Source of the DNA: Corynebacterium canis
Lineage (GTDB): Bacteria > Actinomycetota > Actinomycetes > Mycobacteriales > Mycobacteriaceae
Assembly (NCBI RefSeq): GCF_030408595.1
Contig: NZ_CP047080.1
Span: forward strand, 1-51,829
DNA: 51,829 nucleotides
Reading direction: 5' to 3'
Positions 1 through 11,783 of the stretch are shown piece after piece (the first letter of the stretch is position 1; each line of letters opens with the position of its first letter). The notes under the pieces were generated by a model. That model searched no databases. It saw only the letters and a list, made by a program, of their open reading frames with translations, and was not told the DNA's origin. The position numbers and the translations under genes were made by a program.

Positions 1-1647
1 GTGCAAGAAGCAGCACTCCAGGAAAGCTGGAACCAGGTGATCAATGAGCTCCAACGGCTCTCCACCCTGCCCGAAACCGGCATCCCCACGCTGACGCATT
101 CGCAAATCGCGCTGCTGCGTAACGTGCAGCCAGTGGCGATCGTCAACGGGTACGCCGTGCTCAATGCAAAGAGCTCCCGGGCACGCAAAATCGTGGAACA
201 CGATCTCCGCGAGCCGATCATTCAAGTCTTATCGGCACGCATGGGCACCCCCTGCAACCTCGCGGTCAGTGTCTCCGGAAACGACGATAACCAGCAAGAT
301 CACTCGTTTGAACACAACAACCACGAAGCGGCACCCCAACCCGAGCCGCAGCACCAGCCTACGGAACCCACGCATCAGCGCCAGGAGCAACACCCACAGG
401 AATCGAAACCGGTAACATTCCTGCACGCCCAAGAGGCCACCAGCTGGCGCAATCTGAACATCGCCAAACCGGGCCAACGCGCCCAGCACACGCGGGAACA
501 CATCCCGCACCAGAACGATCCCACCGGTCCGCCCCGCTGGTCGATGGGCGCCGGCGCACGCCCAACTGGCAGGCATGCTCTGGTAACCACGCCGTCGACA
601 AGCAATAACAGCGATCAGTCGCTGAACCCGCGCTATACCTTCGACTCCTTCGTTATCGGCTCGTCAAACCGCTTCCCGCACGCGGCGGCGGTGGCGGTGG
701 CCGAAAACCCCGCGAACGCCTACAACCCCCTGTTTATCTGGGGCGGCTCCGGGCTGGGCAAAACGCACCTGCTGCACGCCACCGGCAACTATGCCCGCGA
801 ATTGCAATCCGGGCTGCGGGTGAAATACGTCTCCAGCGAAGAATTCACCAACGACTTCATCAACTCTATGCGCGATGACCGGCAGGAATCCTTTAAACGC
901 CGGTACCGCAACCTTGACATGCTCATGGTGGATGACATCCAGTTCATCCAAGGCAAGGAAAGCACGCAGGAAGAGTTCTTCCACACCTTTAACGCGCTGC
1001 ATCAGGCGAACAAACAGATCATTTTGTCCTCGGACCGGCCGACCAAGGAACTCACCACCCTGGAGGATCGCTTGCGCACCCGCTTTGAGCAAGGGCTCAT
1101 CGTGGATATCCAGCCGCCGGACCTGGAAACGCGCATTGCCATCCTGATGAAAAAGGCGGAGATGGACCGCACCGAACTGGACAGGGACGTGTTGGAGCTC
1201 ATTGCCAGCCGCTTTGAAAACTCCATCCGCGAACTGGAGGGCGCGCTGATCCGCGTGGCCGCGTACAGCTCCCTCAACCACGTGCCCATCACCACGGATA
1301 CCGCCATGAAGGCGCTGCAGGACATCATGCCGGAGCGCACCGATGTGACCATCACCACGGCCGCGATCATGGATGCCACGGCGGAGTACTTCAATATCAC
1401 GCTGGAGGCGCTGCGCGGCACCGGAAAGACGCGGTCCGTGGCGCACGCCCGGCAATTGGCCATGTACCTGTGCCGCGAGCTCACCGAATTGTCGTTGCCG
1501 AAGATCGGCGACAGCTTTGGCGGCAAGGACCACACCACGGTCATGTATGCGGATCGCAAGATCCGGAAAGAGATGAAAGAAAAGCCTGAGACTTTTGATC
1601 AGATTCAGGAGCTGACGCAGATCATCAAGGGGCGCGGTCGGACGTAG
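1..1647 (+). CDS. dnaA: Chromosomal replication initiator protein DnaA
   Basis: DnaA is the AAA+ ATPase that binds DnaA boxes at oriC, melts the adjacent AT-rich DNA and loads the replicative helicase. The window opens exactly on its GTG start. Domain I (about residues 1-90) is followed by a long His/Gln/Pro-rich linker, then the AAA+ core with Walker A GGSGLGKTH near 248 and Walker B LMVDDIQF near 308. Domain IV carries the box-recognition segment GGKDHTTVMYADRK near 508-521. At 548 residues it sits within the usual size for corynebacteria, the extra length lying in the linker. The promoter lies upstream of the window and cannot be seen. It is followed by oriC and then dnaN, the standard actinobacterial order. 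Confidence 0.98.
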   Translation: MQEAALQESWNQVINELQRLSTLPETGIPTLTHSQIALLRNVQPVAIVNGYAVLNAKSSRARKIVEHDLREPIIQVLSARMGTPCNLAVSVSGNDDNQQDHSFEHNNHEAAPQPEPQHQPTEPTHQRQEQHPQESKPVTFLHAQEATSWRNLNIAKPGQRAQHTREHIPHQNDPTGPPRWSMGAGARPTGRHALVTTPSTSNNSDQSLNPRYTFDSFVIGSSNRFPHAAAVAVAENPANAYNPLFIWGGSGLGKTHLLHATGNYARELQSGLRVKYVSSEEFTNDFINSMRDDRQESFKRRYRNLDMLMVDDIQFIQGKESTQEEFFHTFNALHQANKQIILSSDRPTKELTTLEDRLRTRFEQGLIVDIQPPDLETRIAILMKKAEMDRTELDRDVLELIASRFENSIRELEGALIRVAAYSSLNHVPITTDTAMKALQDIMPERTDVTITTAAIMDATAEYFNITLEALRGTGKTRSVAHARQLAMYLCRELTELSLPKIGDSFGGKDHTTVMYADRKIRKEMKEKPETFDQIQELTQIIKGRGRT

Positions 1648-2147
1648 GGCGGCGCACCGGCAAAGACCCATTGCGGGCGATATTTTTCCACAGGGCGGTG
1701 GGGGTTTCGGGGGTTTTCCACAGACCCCGGAAAATGTGAGCCTGGCCACTTTTCTGGGGGCTGCACACCTGTGAACAACTGCAAAATCCCTGTGTATAAC
1801 TAGGTAGCAAATTGTGGAATCTGTGTGGATAAAACTGTGGGATAAAAATTTATCCACAGACGGCCGATTTTATCCACAGTTTTTTCACAGGGTTATGCAC
1901 AGGGCGATTTGGGCCGTTAGCTGTAAAAACAAACCCAATTCCACAATTGTACAGGCCCTACTGTAGTTACTATCTTTTTACCCTTGTAAAGAAAAGAAGA
2001 AAAAGGGCCTGGGGAAAACTTTGCGAATGTGCGGTGGTTGCGCGCCGACACACCGAGGGGAAAGCCACCCAGGTTTAAGATCCGGCGCGACTTCGCGGTA
2101 GTTTGGGTGTTGTCTGTTACGTCCAACTTCTTGAGGAGTCTGCGAGC
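1648..2147. other. oriC: Replication origin oriC (dnaA-dnaN intergenic region)
   Basis: This 500-bp non-coding stretch holds several DnaA boxes. Perfect TTATCCACA copies lie at 1824-1832 (minus), 1850-1858 (plus) and 1870-1878 (plus). TTATNCACA variants lie at 1791-1799 (minus) and 1893-1901 (plus), and weaker TTTTCCACA matches at 1684-1692 and 1714-1722. An A/T-rich segment follows at about 1921-2010 and is a good candidate for the DNA-unwinding element. Position between dnaA and dnaN is where actinobacterial origins are known. The dnaN promoter must also lie here. Function is inferred from box density and context. Confidence 0.9.
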
Positions 2148-3332
2148 ATGGAGTTACAAGCGGTTTCATTCCGCGTCACGCAAGACGACTTGGCGGATGC
2201 CGTCGCCTGGGTTGCGCGCAGTTTGCCCTCCAAGCCAACTCAGCCGGTGCTGCGCGCCATGCTGATTACCGCCGACGACGAGGGACTTGAACTCGCTGGT
2301 TTTGACTATGAGGTTTCCACTAAGGCTCGCATCCCCGCCGAGGTAACGACTCCGGGACGCATCGCTGTGGCGGGCAAGCTTGTCGCGGAAATCACGGCGT
2401 CGCTGCCCAATAAACCCGTCGAGGTCATGGTCGAAGGCTCCAAGGTGTTGGTCCGGTGCGGTTCCTCCCGCTTTGAGCTTCCCAGCATCCCGTTGGACGA
2501 TTACCCCCAACTCCCACAATTGCCGAAGAAAACCGGCGAGATTCACCCGCGCCTGTTCGCCGAGGCCGTCACCCAGGTGGCCATCGCGGCGGGGCGCGAC
2601 GATACGCTCCCGATGCTCACCGGCGTGCACATGGAGGTCCATGGCGAGCGGATGTTGCTGGCGGCCACGGACCGCTTCCGCATGGCGGTGCGCCACCTTA
2701 CGTGGAAGCCGGAGTCCGACGCCGTGGACGCGCGGCTCTTGATCCCCGCTAAAACGCTCCTAGACAACGCTCGCTCGCTTGATTCCGCCGGGTTGGATGT
2801 TTTAGACATCGCGGTGGGTACGGGCGAGCAGATCGGCAGAGAGGGCTTGTTTGGCGTCCATGCCGACGCCCGCCAAACCACCACCCGCATGCTGGACGCG
2901 GATTTTCCGAATTTCCAGCCGCTATTGCCCAAGACGCACACCTCGCTGGCCTCCGTGGAGATCGCCCCGCTGCAGACCGCAATCCGCCGCGTGGCGCTGA
3001 TGTCGGACCGCAGCGCCCAGATCCGCATGGAGTTTTCTCCCGGCCAGGTGATCCTTTCCGCGGGCGGCGCGGACGCGGGCCACGCGGAGGAGGTGTTGCC
3101 GTGCGCGTTTGCCGGGGAACCGCTGCTTATCGCGTTTAACCCGGGCTACCTGCGGGATGGCTTGAGCGTGGTGCACACGGAGCGCGTGGTGTTTGGTTTC
3201 ACGCAGCCTTCGCGTCCCGCGATTCTGATTCCGGAGCCCGCGGAGCTGCCGGAGGCGGGGGAGAACGGTGAGTTCCCCACCCCCGAAACCGATTTCACGT
3301 ACCTGTTGATGCCGGTCCGGCTTTCGGGGTAG
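2148..3332 (+). CDS. dnaN: DNA polymerase III beta subunit (sliding clamp)
   Basis: This gene encodes the ring-shaped processivity clamp that tethers DNA polymerase III and other repair and replication proteins to DNA. The 394-residue product begins MELQAVSFRV and has the three-part clamp fold length expected of the family. The start was set at the ATG at 2148 because GAGGAG lies 8-12 nt upstream; an earlier in-frame ATG at 2103 would add an unconserved leader and has no such site. It lies between oriC and recF and ends 15 nt before recF, so the two are probably cotranscribed. Confidence 0.96.
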   Translation: MELQAVSFRVTQDDLADAVAWVARSLPSKPTQPVLRAMLITADDEGLELAGFDYEVSTKARIPAEVTTPGRIAVAGKLVAEITASLPNKPVEVMVEGSKVLVRCGSSRFELPSIPLDDYPQLPQLPKKTGEIHPRLFAEAVTQVAIAAGRDDTLPMLTGVHMEVHGERMLLAATDRFRMAVRHLTWKPESDAVDARLLIPAKTLLDNARSLDSAGLDVLDIAVGTGEQIGREGLFGVHADARQTTTRMLDADFPNFQPLLPKTHTSLASVEIAPLQTAIRRVALMSDRSAQIRMEFSPGQVILSAGGADAGHAEEVLPCAFAGEPLLIAFNPGYLRDGLSVVHTERVVFGFTQPSRPAILIPEPAELPEAGENGEFPTPETDFTYLLMPVRLSG

Positions 3333-3347
3333 CCGGGGGTTTCGCGC

Positions 3348-4526
3348 ATGTACCTCAGGTCGTTGGAACTGAGGGATTTCCGGTCGTGGCCGCAGCTTTC
3401 GGTGGCGCTGGAGCCCGGGGTGACGGTGTTCGTGGGCCGCAACGGGCACGGCAAGACCAATGTTGTGGAGGCGGTGGGCTATTTAGCACATTTGTCCTCT
3501 CACCGCGTGTCTCACGACGCGCCGCTGGTGCGCGCAAACCAGGCAAACGCACGGGTTTCTGCCACCGCCGTGAATCGCGGCCGCGAGCTGACCGCGCACC
3601 TGCTGATCCACCCGCACCGCGCGAACCAGGCGCAACTTAATAGAACAAAGGTTTCCTCGCCGCGGCAATTATTGGGCGTGGTGCAAACCGTGCTGTTTGC
3701 GCCCGAAGACATAGCGCTCGTGCGGGGCGAACCTGCCGAACGACGCCGCTACCTCGACGATGTTTTGGCTCTGCGCCTGCCTCGCCTCGCCGGGGTAAAG
3801 GCGGACTATGACAAGGTGTTACGCCAGCGCAACGCGCTTTTAAAAACGGCGCAGGCGGCGCTGCGGCGGGGCTATAATTCCGACGATGGGGCCGCCGCCC
3901 TTGCCACTTTGGATACGTGGGATGGCCAGCTCGCGGCTTTGGGGGCGCAGCTGCTTACCGCCCGGATGCAACTCGTACACATGCTCGGTCCGGAGGTTGC
4001 GGCGGCGTATCACGGGCTGGCGCCGGATTCCCGGGCGGCGTCGATACGCTACCGCTCCACGGTGCCCAATGTAGTGCTTGACGACGTCGCGGTGGCCGAG
4101 GCAGCCATGCTCGCCGAACTGGGGGTGCAGCGCAACCGTGAGATTGAGCGCGGCATGAGCCTGGTTGGGCCGCATCGGGACGACCTCGAACTGATGTTGG
4201 GGGAGCAGCCTGCCAAGGGATTTGCCAGCCACGGCGAAACTTGGTCGTTTGCGCTGGCCTTGCGCTTGGCGGTGTTTTCCTTATTAAAGCGCGAGGGTAC
4301 GGAACCCGTCCTTATATTAGATGACGTGTTCGCGGAGCTTGATGGGAAGCGGCGGGCCGCCTTGGCGGAACTCGCTGCGCACGCCGAGCAGGTTTTGATC
4401 ACGGCGGCGGTGGCTGCGGACATTCCGGAAAACCTGCAGGCCACGGCGTCTATTCATACGGTGACTGCGGTAGATGGCGGGGACGGCAGGGTTTCTGTGC
4501 TGGATGCGGAGGTGGCGCACGGATGA
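3348..4526 (+). CDS. recF: DNA replication and repair protein RecF
   Basis: RecF is an SMC-like ATPase that helps load RecA at single-stranded gaps during repair of stalled forks. The 392-residue protein shows Walker [10 protein letters not shown] near residue 31, the signature segment [12 protein letters not shown] near 270 and Walker [12 protein letters not shown] near 321, in the correct order. It follows dnaN by 15 nt and overlaps the next gene by 4 nt (ATGA at 4523-4526), indicating translational coupling in a dnaN-recF-dciA unit. No defect is visible. Confidence 0.96.
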   Translation: MYLRSLELRDFRSWPQLSVALEPGVTVFVGRNGHGKTNVVEAVGYLAHLSSHRVSHDAPLVRANQANARVSATAVNRGRELTAHLLIHPHRANQAQLNRTKVSSPRQLLGVVQTVLFAPEDIALVRGEPAERRRYLDDVLALRLPRLAGVKADYDKVLRQRNALLKTAQAALRRGYNSDDGAAALATLDTWDGQLAALGAQLLTARMQLVHMLGPEVAAAYHGLAPDSRAASIRYRSTVPNVVLDDVAVAEAAMLAELGVQRNREIERGMSLVGPHRDDLELMLGEQPAKGFASHGETWSFALALRLAVFSLLKREGTEPVLILDDVFAELDGKRRAALAELAAHAEQVLITAAVAADIPENLQATASIHTVTAVDGGDGRVSVLDAEVAHG

Positions 4527-5062
4527 ACGGGCAGCAATCCGGCGATTCAATAGCTAATGCATTCGAGGCGATTCGGGGCGAGGCGCTGCGCCGCACCGGT
4601 GCCGTGCCTGACCTTTCGAAGCAGGGGCAAGTGCGGCGTACCAAGCGCGTGCGGCAGGCGCTCCGCGGTCGCGCCACCGGCCCCGATGGGCGCGCGTTAT
4701 GGCAGCAACGTGACGCGAGCTCGCTGGGCAGCGTAATGCAGGAAGAGATCCAACGCCGCGGGTGGCGCAAGGAGCTGGCCGGCGGCTGGGTGCATGGGCA
4801 TTGGCACGTGGTGGTGGGGGAGAAGATAGCCCAGCACACAAAGGTGGAGATGCTGAAAAACCGTACCCTGCACATCACCTGCGATTCCACGGCGTGGGCG
4901 ACGAACCTGAGGACCATGCAGCGGCAGATTTTGCAAACAATCTCAGAACGGGTGGGTCCGGACATTGTTGTGCAATTGAAAATTTATGGCCCGAAGGTCC
5001 CGAGTTGGCGGAAAGGGCCGCTGCACATTCAAGGACGGGGTCCGCGCGACACCTATGGCTAA
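4523..5062 (+). CDS. dciA: DUF721 protein, DciA-type helicase operator
   Basis: This 179-residue protein occupies the position of Rv0004/DUF721 between recF and gyrB in actinobacteria. Members of this family (DciA) interact with and help load the replicative helicase DnaB in bacteria that lack DnaC or DnaI. The N-terminal ~60 residues are basic and low in hydrophobicity ([18 protein letters not shown]). The C-terminal half, about residues 70-175, contains the DUF721 core with the segment [20 protein letters not shown]. It starts inside the recF stop codon. The assignment rests on synteny plus core-domain resemblance; the helicase-loading role is taken from the family. Confidence 0.88.
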   Translation: MNGQQSGDSIANAFEAIRGEALRRTGAVPDLSKQGQVRRTKRVRQALRGRATGPDGRALWQQRDASSLGSVMQEEIQRRGWRKELAGGWVHGHWHVVVGEKIAQHTKVEMLKNRTLHITCDSTAWATNLRTMQRQILQTISERVGPDIVVQLKIYGPKVPSWRKGPLHIQGRGPRDTYG

Positions 5063-5110
5063 GTTTAAAAACGTCGCCCAGCCATGTGGCAGCGCCGTAG
5101 ACGCGTGTGA

Positions 5111-5146
5111 CCCCTACCGTGCGTAGGGGGATAAGGGGTGTAAGAT
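5111..5146 (+). promoter_or_regulatory. Inverted repeat and possible gyrB promoter
   Basis: CCCCTA (5111-5116) and TAGGGG (5124-5129) form an inverted repeat just after dciA, followed by a TAAGAT (5141-5146) that could be a -10 element about 45 nt before the gyrB GTG. The repeat could be an operator or a weak terminator. Neither role is proven by the sequence. Confidence 0.4.
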
Positions 5147-5148
5147 GA

Positions 5149-7236
<2,088 letters not shown>

Positions 7237-7244
7237 GCGACAAT

Positions 7245-7284
7245 GCGCGCCTGCTGCGGGCTTGTGCGGCGGGCGCGCTTGTTT
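7245..7284 (+). terminator. Rho-independent terminator after gyrB
   Basis: GCGCGCC at 7245-7251 pairs with GGGCGCGC at 7271-7278 and is followed by TTGTTT. It lies 9 nt after the gyrB stop and separates it from the convergent minus-strand gene at 7300. Confidence 0.6.
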
Positions 7285-7299
7285 CGGTGCTGGCCTGGG

Positions 7300-7740
7300 T
7301 TAGCCGGCGTGACGCTGGATAATGGCGCCGATGCTGGAGGCGTTGGCTTCCAGCGCCTGGGCGCCTTTACCGCGGATGGTGCCGTAAATCTTGGAGAGCG
7401 TGGCGTTGCCTTCATCTTGGGCGCGGCGATCGGTGATCTCGAGGATATCGTTAGCTACCTCAGCTTTCCGGTCATCGAGGAAGGCACCGAAGTCCGAGCC
7501 GCCAGCGGTGAGGAATGCCTGCCACTTCGGGTCGAGGGCATCGGCGACATCGGGGAGCAGGCGGGTGACAACCTTGGAAACGATTTCGGCATCGTATTTC
7601 GTGGCGGCCGCCATCGCACCCTTGACGGCGACACCGCCGACGCCAGACATGTCACTTACGCTCTTGGTGATCAGGTCAGAAACATCAGCAACCACGGCGC
7701 CTTGCGCTGCGCCGGTGAGCTTGGATTTCAGATCGGTCAT
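7300..7740 (-). CDS. Conserved hypothetical protein (DUF6918-like)
   Basis: This 146-residue protein starts MTDLKSKLTGAAQ, is largely alpha-helical and Ala-rich, and has no signal peptide or membrane segment. It resembles a soluble hypothetical protein that is common near gyrB/gyrA in corynebacteria; the DUF6918 label is from memory of the family and is not certain. The start is supported by AAGGA 9 nt upstream of the ATG. It is monocistronic: a minus-strand terminator lies upstream at 7912-7962 and gyrB converges on it. No function can be given. Confidence 0.8.
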   Translation of the reverse strand: MTDLKSKLTGAAQGAVVADVSDLITKSVSDMSGVGGVAVKGAMAAATKYDAEIVSKVVTRLLPDVADALDPKWQAFLTAGGSDFGAFLDDRKAEVANDILEITDRRAQDEGNATLSKIYGTIRGKGAQALEANASSIGAIIQRHAG

Positions 7741-8074
7741 CTATAACTTCCTTCGGATGTACGAATGTGTGGATCGCAGACCAGATTAGGCGTAACTCCC
7801 GGGTATCGGGATATCTTTTCGGATTCGCCCAGCTCACCGGGGTGAGAATACACCCTGTTGGGTGCCCACGGTGGGGCGCGGCGGTAGCAAATGCGCGAGT
7901 GAATCACACGCAAAAACGACCGCCATCAGGAGGACGCTGGGGCCTTGTGTGATGGGGTCGTTCGGGGTTGCGATTCTTCCACCACAGTCCACTCTTCACA
8001 AGAGTTAACTGCAATCACAACAGTCACAGAGTTTACATCTTTTCCAGTAGTGTCATCAAGATTTGCCGGGCGTG
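7741..8074. other. Intergenic region with minus-strand terminator
   Basis: No gene is visible here. The region contains the promoter and ribosome-binding site of the 7300-7740 gene and the hairpin terminator at 7912-7962 of the toxin-antitoxin pair. The outer flanks of that hairpin (7901-7921 and 7956-7976) are also imperfectly complementary. Confidence 0.6.
7912..7962 (-). terminator. Rho-independent terminator of the toxin-antitoxin pair
   Basis: Read on the minus strand, AACGACC and CCATCA pair with TGATGG and GGTCGTT, and the stem is followed by a T run. It lies about 110 nt after the end of the toxin gene and upstream of the 7740 gene. Confidence 0.6.
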
Positions 8075-8338
8075 TCACGCATTCAGTCGGCGAAAAACCT
8101 CCCCCACCACAGTAGCGAATTCACGATTCCTATCGCTGAGCGGCGCTAACGCAATAATCGCGCGCTCAAGACCCTGACGTGCGGAATTAACGTTTTGAAA
8201 GAGCGTCACCCCCGCTATTTGCCCCCCGGTAATCGAAGCCGCAGCAAAGATTGCAGCAAAATCGATAACGTTCACGCGATATTGCTCACAAAACTCATCC
8301 GCGATCAGCAGCACCTGCTCCGGGCTCAAGTGTCGCAT
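8075..8338 (-). CDS. Doc/Fic-like toxin with degenerate active site
   Basis: The 87-residue protein has the layout of short Doc toxins: MRHLSPEQVLLIADEF at the start, a helical middle, and a C-terminal Fic-motif region before a final helix. Doc toxins normally carry HxFx(D/N)GNKR and transfer phosphate or AMP to EF-Tu or related targets. Here the aligned segment at residues 65-73 reads APLSDRNRE: Asp69 and Asn71 remain, but the catalytic His is Ala65, Gly is Arg70 and the last Arg is Glu73. It is also shorter than the usual ~125 residues. It overlaps the upstream antitoxin gene as ATGA (8335-8338 area), so they are translationally coupled. Family placement is by alignment from memory; loss of activity is inferred. 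Confidence 0.62.
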   Translation of the reverse strand: MRHLSPEQVLLIADEFCEQYRVNVIDFAAIFAAASITGGQIAGVTLFQNVNSARQGLERAIIALAPLSDRNREFATVVGEVFRRLNA

Positions 8339-8559
8339 CAGCGTTTCCGAGGGGGAACCTGCCGGATCCGCCGCTCCAGCGTTGCGTACTCGGCGAGGTA
8401 GGTGCGTGCAAGCTCGGCCACCTCGGCGTCGATAAGCGTGCGTGCGGCGGCGGCAACAATCGCGCGGACCGCCGCCTCCTGCTTACTCGTGCCCTGTGCG
8501 GCGGCTAAGAGGGTAAGCGCGCGGTCCTGGTCGGGGGAGAGCCGTAACGTCATTGCCAT
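8338..8559 (-). CDS. Ribbon-helix-helix (CopG-type) antitoxin
   Basis: This 73-residue protein starts MAMTLRLSPDQDRAL, matching the beta-strand and first helix of ribbon-helix-helix DNA-binding proteins, then SKQEAAVRAIVAAA as the second helix and a basic/acidic C-terminal tail that would wrap the toxin. The longer open frame back to 8739 runs antisense through the gyrA start and is not used. Two ATGs (8559, 8553) are possible. Its TGA overlaps the ATG of the downstream Doc-like gene. A 17-bp palindrome lies just upstream (8569-8585), fitting the autoregulation typical of such antitoxins. Confidence 0.72.
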   Translation of the reverse strand: MAMTLRLSPDQDRALTLLAAAQGTSKQEAAVRAIVAAAARTLIDAEVAELARTYLAEYATLERRIRQVPPRKR

Positions 8560-8568
8560 GCGCGCAAT

Positions 8569-8585
8569 GATACCAAGATGGTATC
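8569..8585. promoter_or_regulatory. Palindromic operator for the RHH antitoxin
   Basis: GATACCA-AGA-TGGTATC is a perfect palindrome with 7-bp arms, 10 nt upstream of the antitoxin start. Ribbon-helix-helix dimers bind short palindromes of this kind and autoregulate their own operon. Binding is inferred. Confidence 0.55.
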
Positions 8586-8695
8586 GCGAGCCCCCGCTTT
8601 TCGCCCGAAAACGCCCCCTAAAGGGCCCCTGGCGCGGCTGCGGCCGGTAAACTGGGGAAGACTGAAGGAAGAAAGCTCCAAACAAAAGGTGAATA

Positions 8696-11254
8696 GTGAG
8701 CGACGATAATTTTGAGGGCGAGGACCTCTTCGACCGCATTCGACCGATTGATATCGGCGAGGAAATGCAATCCTCCTACATCGACTACGCCATGTCCGTC
8801 ATCGTCGGGCGTGCGCTGCCGGAGGTGCGTGACGGCCTGAAGCCGGTGCACCGCCGCATCCTGTACGCGATGTTTGATAACGGCTACCGCCCGGAACGCA
8901 GCTACGTAAAATCCGCGAAACCGGTTGCGGACACGATGGGTAACTACCACCCGCACGGCGACTCCGCCATCTACGACACCCTCGTGCGTATGGCGCAGCC
9001 GTGGTCCATGCGCTACCCGCTGGTGGACGGCCAGGGCAACTTCGGTTCGCGCGGTAACGACGGCCCCGCCGCCATGCGTTACACCGAGTCCCGGTTGACG
9101 CCGCTGGCCATGGAAATGGTGCGCGATATCCGCGAAAACACCGTGGACTTTGTGCCGAACTACGACGGCAAGACCACCGAGCCGACGGTGCTGCCCTCCC
9201 GCGTGCCCAATTTGCTTATGAACGGCTCGGGCGGCATCGCCGTGGGCATGGCCACCAATATTCCCCCGCACAACCTCCGCGAGCTTGCCGACGCCATCTA
9301 CTGGATGCTGGAAAACCCAGACGCCGACGATGCCACCGCCCTGGAAGCCTGCATGGAATACATCAAGGGCCCCGATTTCCCCACCGCGGGCTTGATCGTG
9401 GGCGAGCAGGGCATCCGCGACGCCTACACCACTGGGCGCGGTTCCATTCGCATGCGCGGCGTGACTAGCATTGAGGAGGACGGGCAGCGGCAGACCATTG
9501 TGATTACGGAGCTGCCGTACCAGGTGAACCCCGATAACCTGATCTCCAATATCGCGGAGCAGGTAAAGCAGGGCAAGCTGGTGGGCATTTCCAAGGTTGA
9601 GGACGAGTCCTCCGACCGCGTGGGCATGCGCATTGTGGTGACGTTGCGTCGCGACGCCGTGCCCCGCGTTGTGCTCAATAACCTGTTCAAGCATTCACAG
9701 CTCCAGACTAGCTTTGGTGCCAATATGCTTTCCATTGTCGACGGCGTGCCCCGCACCCTCCGCATCGACCAAATGGTGCGCTACTACGTCGAGCACCAAG
9801 TCGATGTGATCGTACGGCGCACCCAATACCGCTTGGATGAGGCCGAAAAACGCGCCCATATCCTGCGCGGTTTGGTGAAAGCCCTGGACATGCTCGACGA
9901 GGTTATCGCCTTGATTCGGGCCTCCGCCACGGTGGATATCGCCCGCAACGGGTTGATCGACCTGCTGGATATTGATGAGATTCAGGCGGACGCGATCTTG
10001 GCCATGCAGCTGCGCCGGTTGGCCGCGCTGGAACGCCAAAAGATCATCGACGAATTGGCGGAGATCGAGCTGGAAATCGCCGACCTGAAGGATATTTTGG
10101 CGCGGCCGGAACGTCAGCGCGCCATTATCCGCGACGAGCTCAAAGAGATCGTGAATAAGTACGGCGACGACCGCCGCACCCAGATCGTGGCAGCCAGCGG
10201 CGAGGTGCGGGAAGAAGACCTTATTGTCCGCGAAAACGTGGTGGTGACCATCACCTCCACCGGCTACGCCAAGCGCACCAAGGTGGACCTTTACCGCAAC
10301 CAAAAGCGCGGCGGCAAGGGCGTGATCGGTGCCGAACTCAAGCAGGACGACGTGGTGCGCCACTTCTTTGTGTGCTCGACCCATGACTGGATCCTGTTCT
10401 TTACCAACTATGGCCGCGTCTATCGCCTAAAGGCCTTCGAGCTGCCGGAGGCGGCGCGCACCGCCCGCGGCCAGCACGTGGCCAACCTGCTGGAATTCCA
10501 GCCGGGGGAGCAGATCGCCCAGGTCATCCAGATTCAAAGCTACGAAGACGCACCCTACCTGGTGCTTTCCACCGCGCACGGCCGCGTGAAAAAGACCCGC
10601 CTTTCGGAGTACGATTCCGTGCGCTCCGGCGGCCTGCGCGCCATCAATCTCAACGAGGAAGACCGCCTGATTGGCGCCGCGTTGTGCAACGGTGACGATG
10701 ACCTCCTCCTTATCTCCGAAGAGGGCCAAGCGCTGCGCTTTAAGGCCAACGATGAGACCCTGCGGCCCATGGGGCGCGCTACCCAAGGCGTGAAGGGCAT
10801 GCGTTTCCGCGGCGAGGACCAATTGCTCGCCATGTGTGTGGTGCGCGATGGAAACTACCTGATGGTGGCCACGAAGGGCGGTTATGGCAAGCGCACCCCG
10901 ATGAAGGAATACCCCGTAAAGGGTCGCGCGGGTCTTGGCGTGGTCACATTCAAGTACACTCCAAAGCGCGGCAAACTGATCGGCGCCTTGGCCGTTGATG
11001 ATGATGACCAAATCTTCGCCATTACCACCGCTGGCGGCGTGATCCGGACCTCCGTAAACCAGATTCGCCCATCCAACCGCAAGACCATGGGCGTACGCTT
11101 GGTGGACCTGCCAAACGGCGAGGAACTGTTTGCCATTGACCGCAATGTGGAACGGGAAGAGGAAGGCGAAGACATCGAAACTACGCAGGTCACTCCCGAG
11201 GAAGCAGAGCAGGTAGAAGTTCAGCAAACGCTCGACGAGGGTGAGGATTCTTAA
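8696..11254 (+). CDS. gyrA: DNA gyrase subunit A
   Basis: GyrA is the DNA breakage-reunion subunit of gyrase. The 852-residue protein starts at GTG 8696 with AAAGGTG upstream. The catalytic tyrosine is in AMRYTESRL near residue 127, within the quinolone-resistance region that includes [12 protein letters not shown]. The GyrA box region reads QKRGGKG near 537 and opens the C-terminal beta-pinwheel. The C-terminus ends in an acidic tail (residues ~820-852, Glu-rich). The stop codon is immediately followed by the ATG of a DUF3566 gene, so the two are cotranscribed. The toxin-antitoxin genes sit divergently just upstream. Confidence 0.97.
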   Translation: MSDDNFEGEDLFDRIRPIDIGEEMQSSYIDYAMSVIVGRALPEVRDGLKPVHRRILYAMFDNGYRPERSYVKSAKPVADTMGNYHPHGDSAIYDTLVRMAQPWSMRYPLVDGQGNFGSRGNDGPAAMRYTESRLTPLAMEMVRDIRENTVDFVPNYDGKTTEPTVLPSRVPNLLMNGSGGIAVGMATNIPPHNLRELADAIYWMLENPDADDATALEACMEYIKGPDFPTAGLIVGEQGIRDAYTTGRGSIRMRGVTSIEEDGQRQTIVITELPYQVNPDNLISNIAEQVKQGKLVGISKVEDESSDRVGMRIVVTLRRDAVPRVVLNNLFKHSQLQTSFGANMLSIVDGVPRTLRIDQMVRYYVEHQVDVIVRRTQYRLDEAEKRAHILRGLVKALDMLDEVIALIRASATVDIARNGLIDLLDIDEIQADAILAMQLRRLAALERQKIIDELAEIELEIADLKDILARPERQRAIIRDELKEIVNKYGDDRRTQIVAASGEVREEDLIVRENVVVTITSTGYAKRTKVDLYRNQKRGGKGVIGAELKQDDVVRHFFVCSTHDWILFFTNYGRVYRLKAFELPEAARTARGQHVANLLEFQPGEQIAQVIQIQSYEDAPYLVLSTAHGRVKKTRLSEYDSVRSGGLRAINLNEEDRLIGAALCNGDDDLLLISEEGQALRFKANDETLRPMGRATQGVKGMRFRGEDQLLAMCVVRDGNYLMVATKGGYGKRTPMKEYPVKGRAGLGVVTFKYTPKRGKLIGALAVDDDDQIFAITTAGGVIRTSVNQIRPSNRKTMGVRLVDLPNGEELFAIDRNVEREEEGEDIETTQVTPEEAEQVEVQQTLDEGEDS

Positions 11255-11599
11255 ATGTCAAGCCGCAATGTCACCGTCCGTAGAGTGTCACCAGTGTCGG
11301 TTTTCCGCACTGCATTGGCTTTGTCGTTAGCCGGGTTGGTGGCATGGATCCTATGCGTATGCATCGTGTATTTCGTGTTGAGCATGGTGGGCGTGTGGGA
11401 ACAACTCAACGGCGCCGTCGGCGGCGTTGGGGGCTCCGAATTCATTACGTTCCCGATTGTGCTGAGCGCCGCCAGCCTGTTTGGCGCAATGGGCACCTTG
11501 TGCATTTCCGCGCTTTCGCCATTAGCAGCAATGATGTATAACGCATTTGTCGATCTTTTTGGCGGAATAGTTCTTACCCTCCAAGAAGACTCCGAATAA
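11255..11599 (+). CDS. DUF3566 membrane protein
   Basis: This 114-residue protein has a basic N-terminus (MSSRNVTVRRVSPVSVFRTA), a transmembrane helix at about 22-44 and a second at about 68-88, with an amphipathic C-terminal helix near 92-110. That layout matches DUF3566, which in actinobacteria is encoded directly after gyrA. The ATG follows the gyrA stop without a gap. The function is unknown. An inverted repeat (CTGGTGAAAC 11612-11621 with GTTTCACCAG 11637-11646) lies just after the stop but lacks a T run. Confidence 0.85.
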   Translation: MSSRNVTVRRVSPVSVFRTALALSLAGLVAWILCVCIVYFVLSMVGVWEQLNGAVGGVGGSEFITFPIVLSAASLFGAMGTLCISALSPLAAMMYNAFVDLFGGIVLTLQEDSE

Positions 11600-11611
11600 G
11601 GTGAAAAAACC

Positions 11612-11646
11612 CTGGTGAAACGCGGCCAAAAACCAAGTTTCACCAG
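11612..11646. repeat. Inverted repeat after the gyrA operon
   Basis: Ten-base arms CTGGTGAAAC and GTTTCACCAG separated by 15 nt form a perfect stem between the DUF3566 gene and tRNA-Ile. There is no downstream T run, so it may be an RNA-processing hairpin or a weak terminator. Confidence 0.5.
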
Positions 11647-11695
11647 CGGATTTGCCTAAGTGTTGGATGCTGGGTAAAGTTCTATCTCGTTCCCA

Positions 11696-11769
11696 GGGCC
11701 TATAGCTCAGTTGGTTAGAGCGCATCACTGATAATGATGAGGTCGCAAGTTCAATTCTTGCTAGGCCCA
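11696..11769 (+). tRNA. tRNA-Ile (anticodon GAT)
   Basis: A 74-nt cloverleaf: acceptor GGGCCTA (11696-11702) pairs with TAGGCCC (11762-11768), the anticodon loop is CTGATAA in a CATCA/TGATG stem, and the T loop is GTTCAATTC. The CCA end is not encoded. Confidence 0.97.
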
Positions 11770-11783
11770 CTAGGAACAAAAAA

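Noticed and set aside
664..1857. A 397-codon open frame antisense to dnaA, rich in Arg, His and Gln
   Set aside because: It is an antisense shadow created by codon bias in dnaA and oriC; no start signal or family match.
8560..8739. Upstream extension of the RHH antitoxin frame to 8739
   Set aside because: It runs antisense through the gyrA start and loses all RHH similarity; the ATGs at 8559/8553 with the operator at 8569-8585 fit better.
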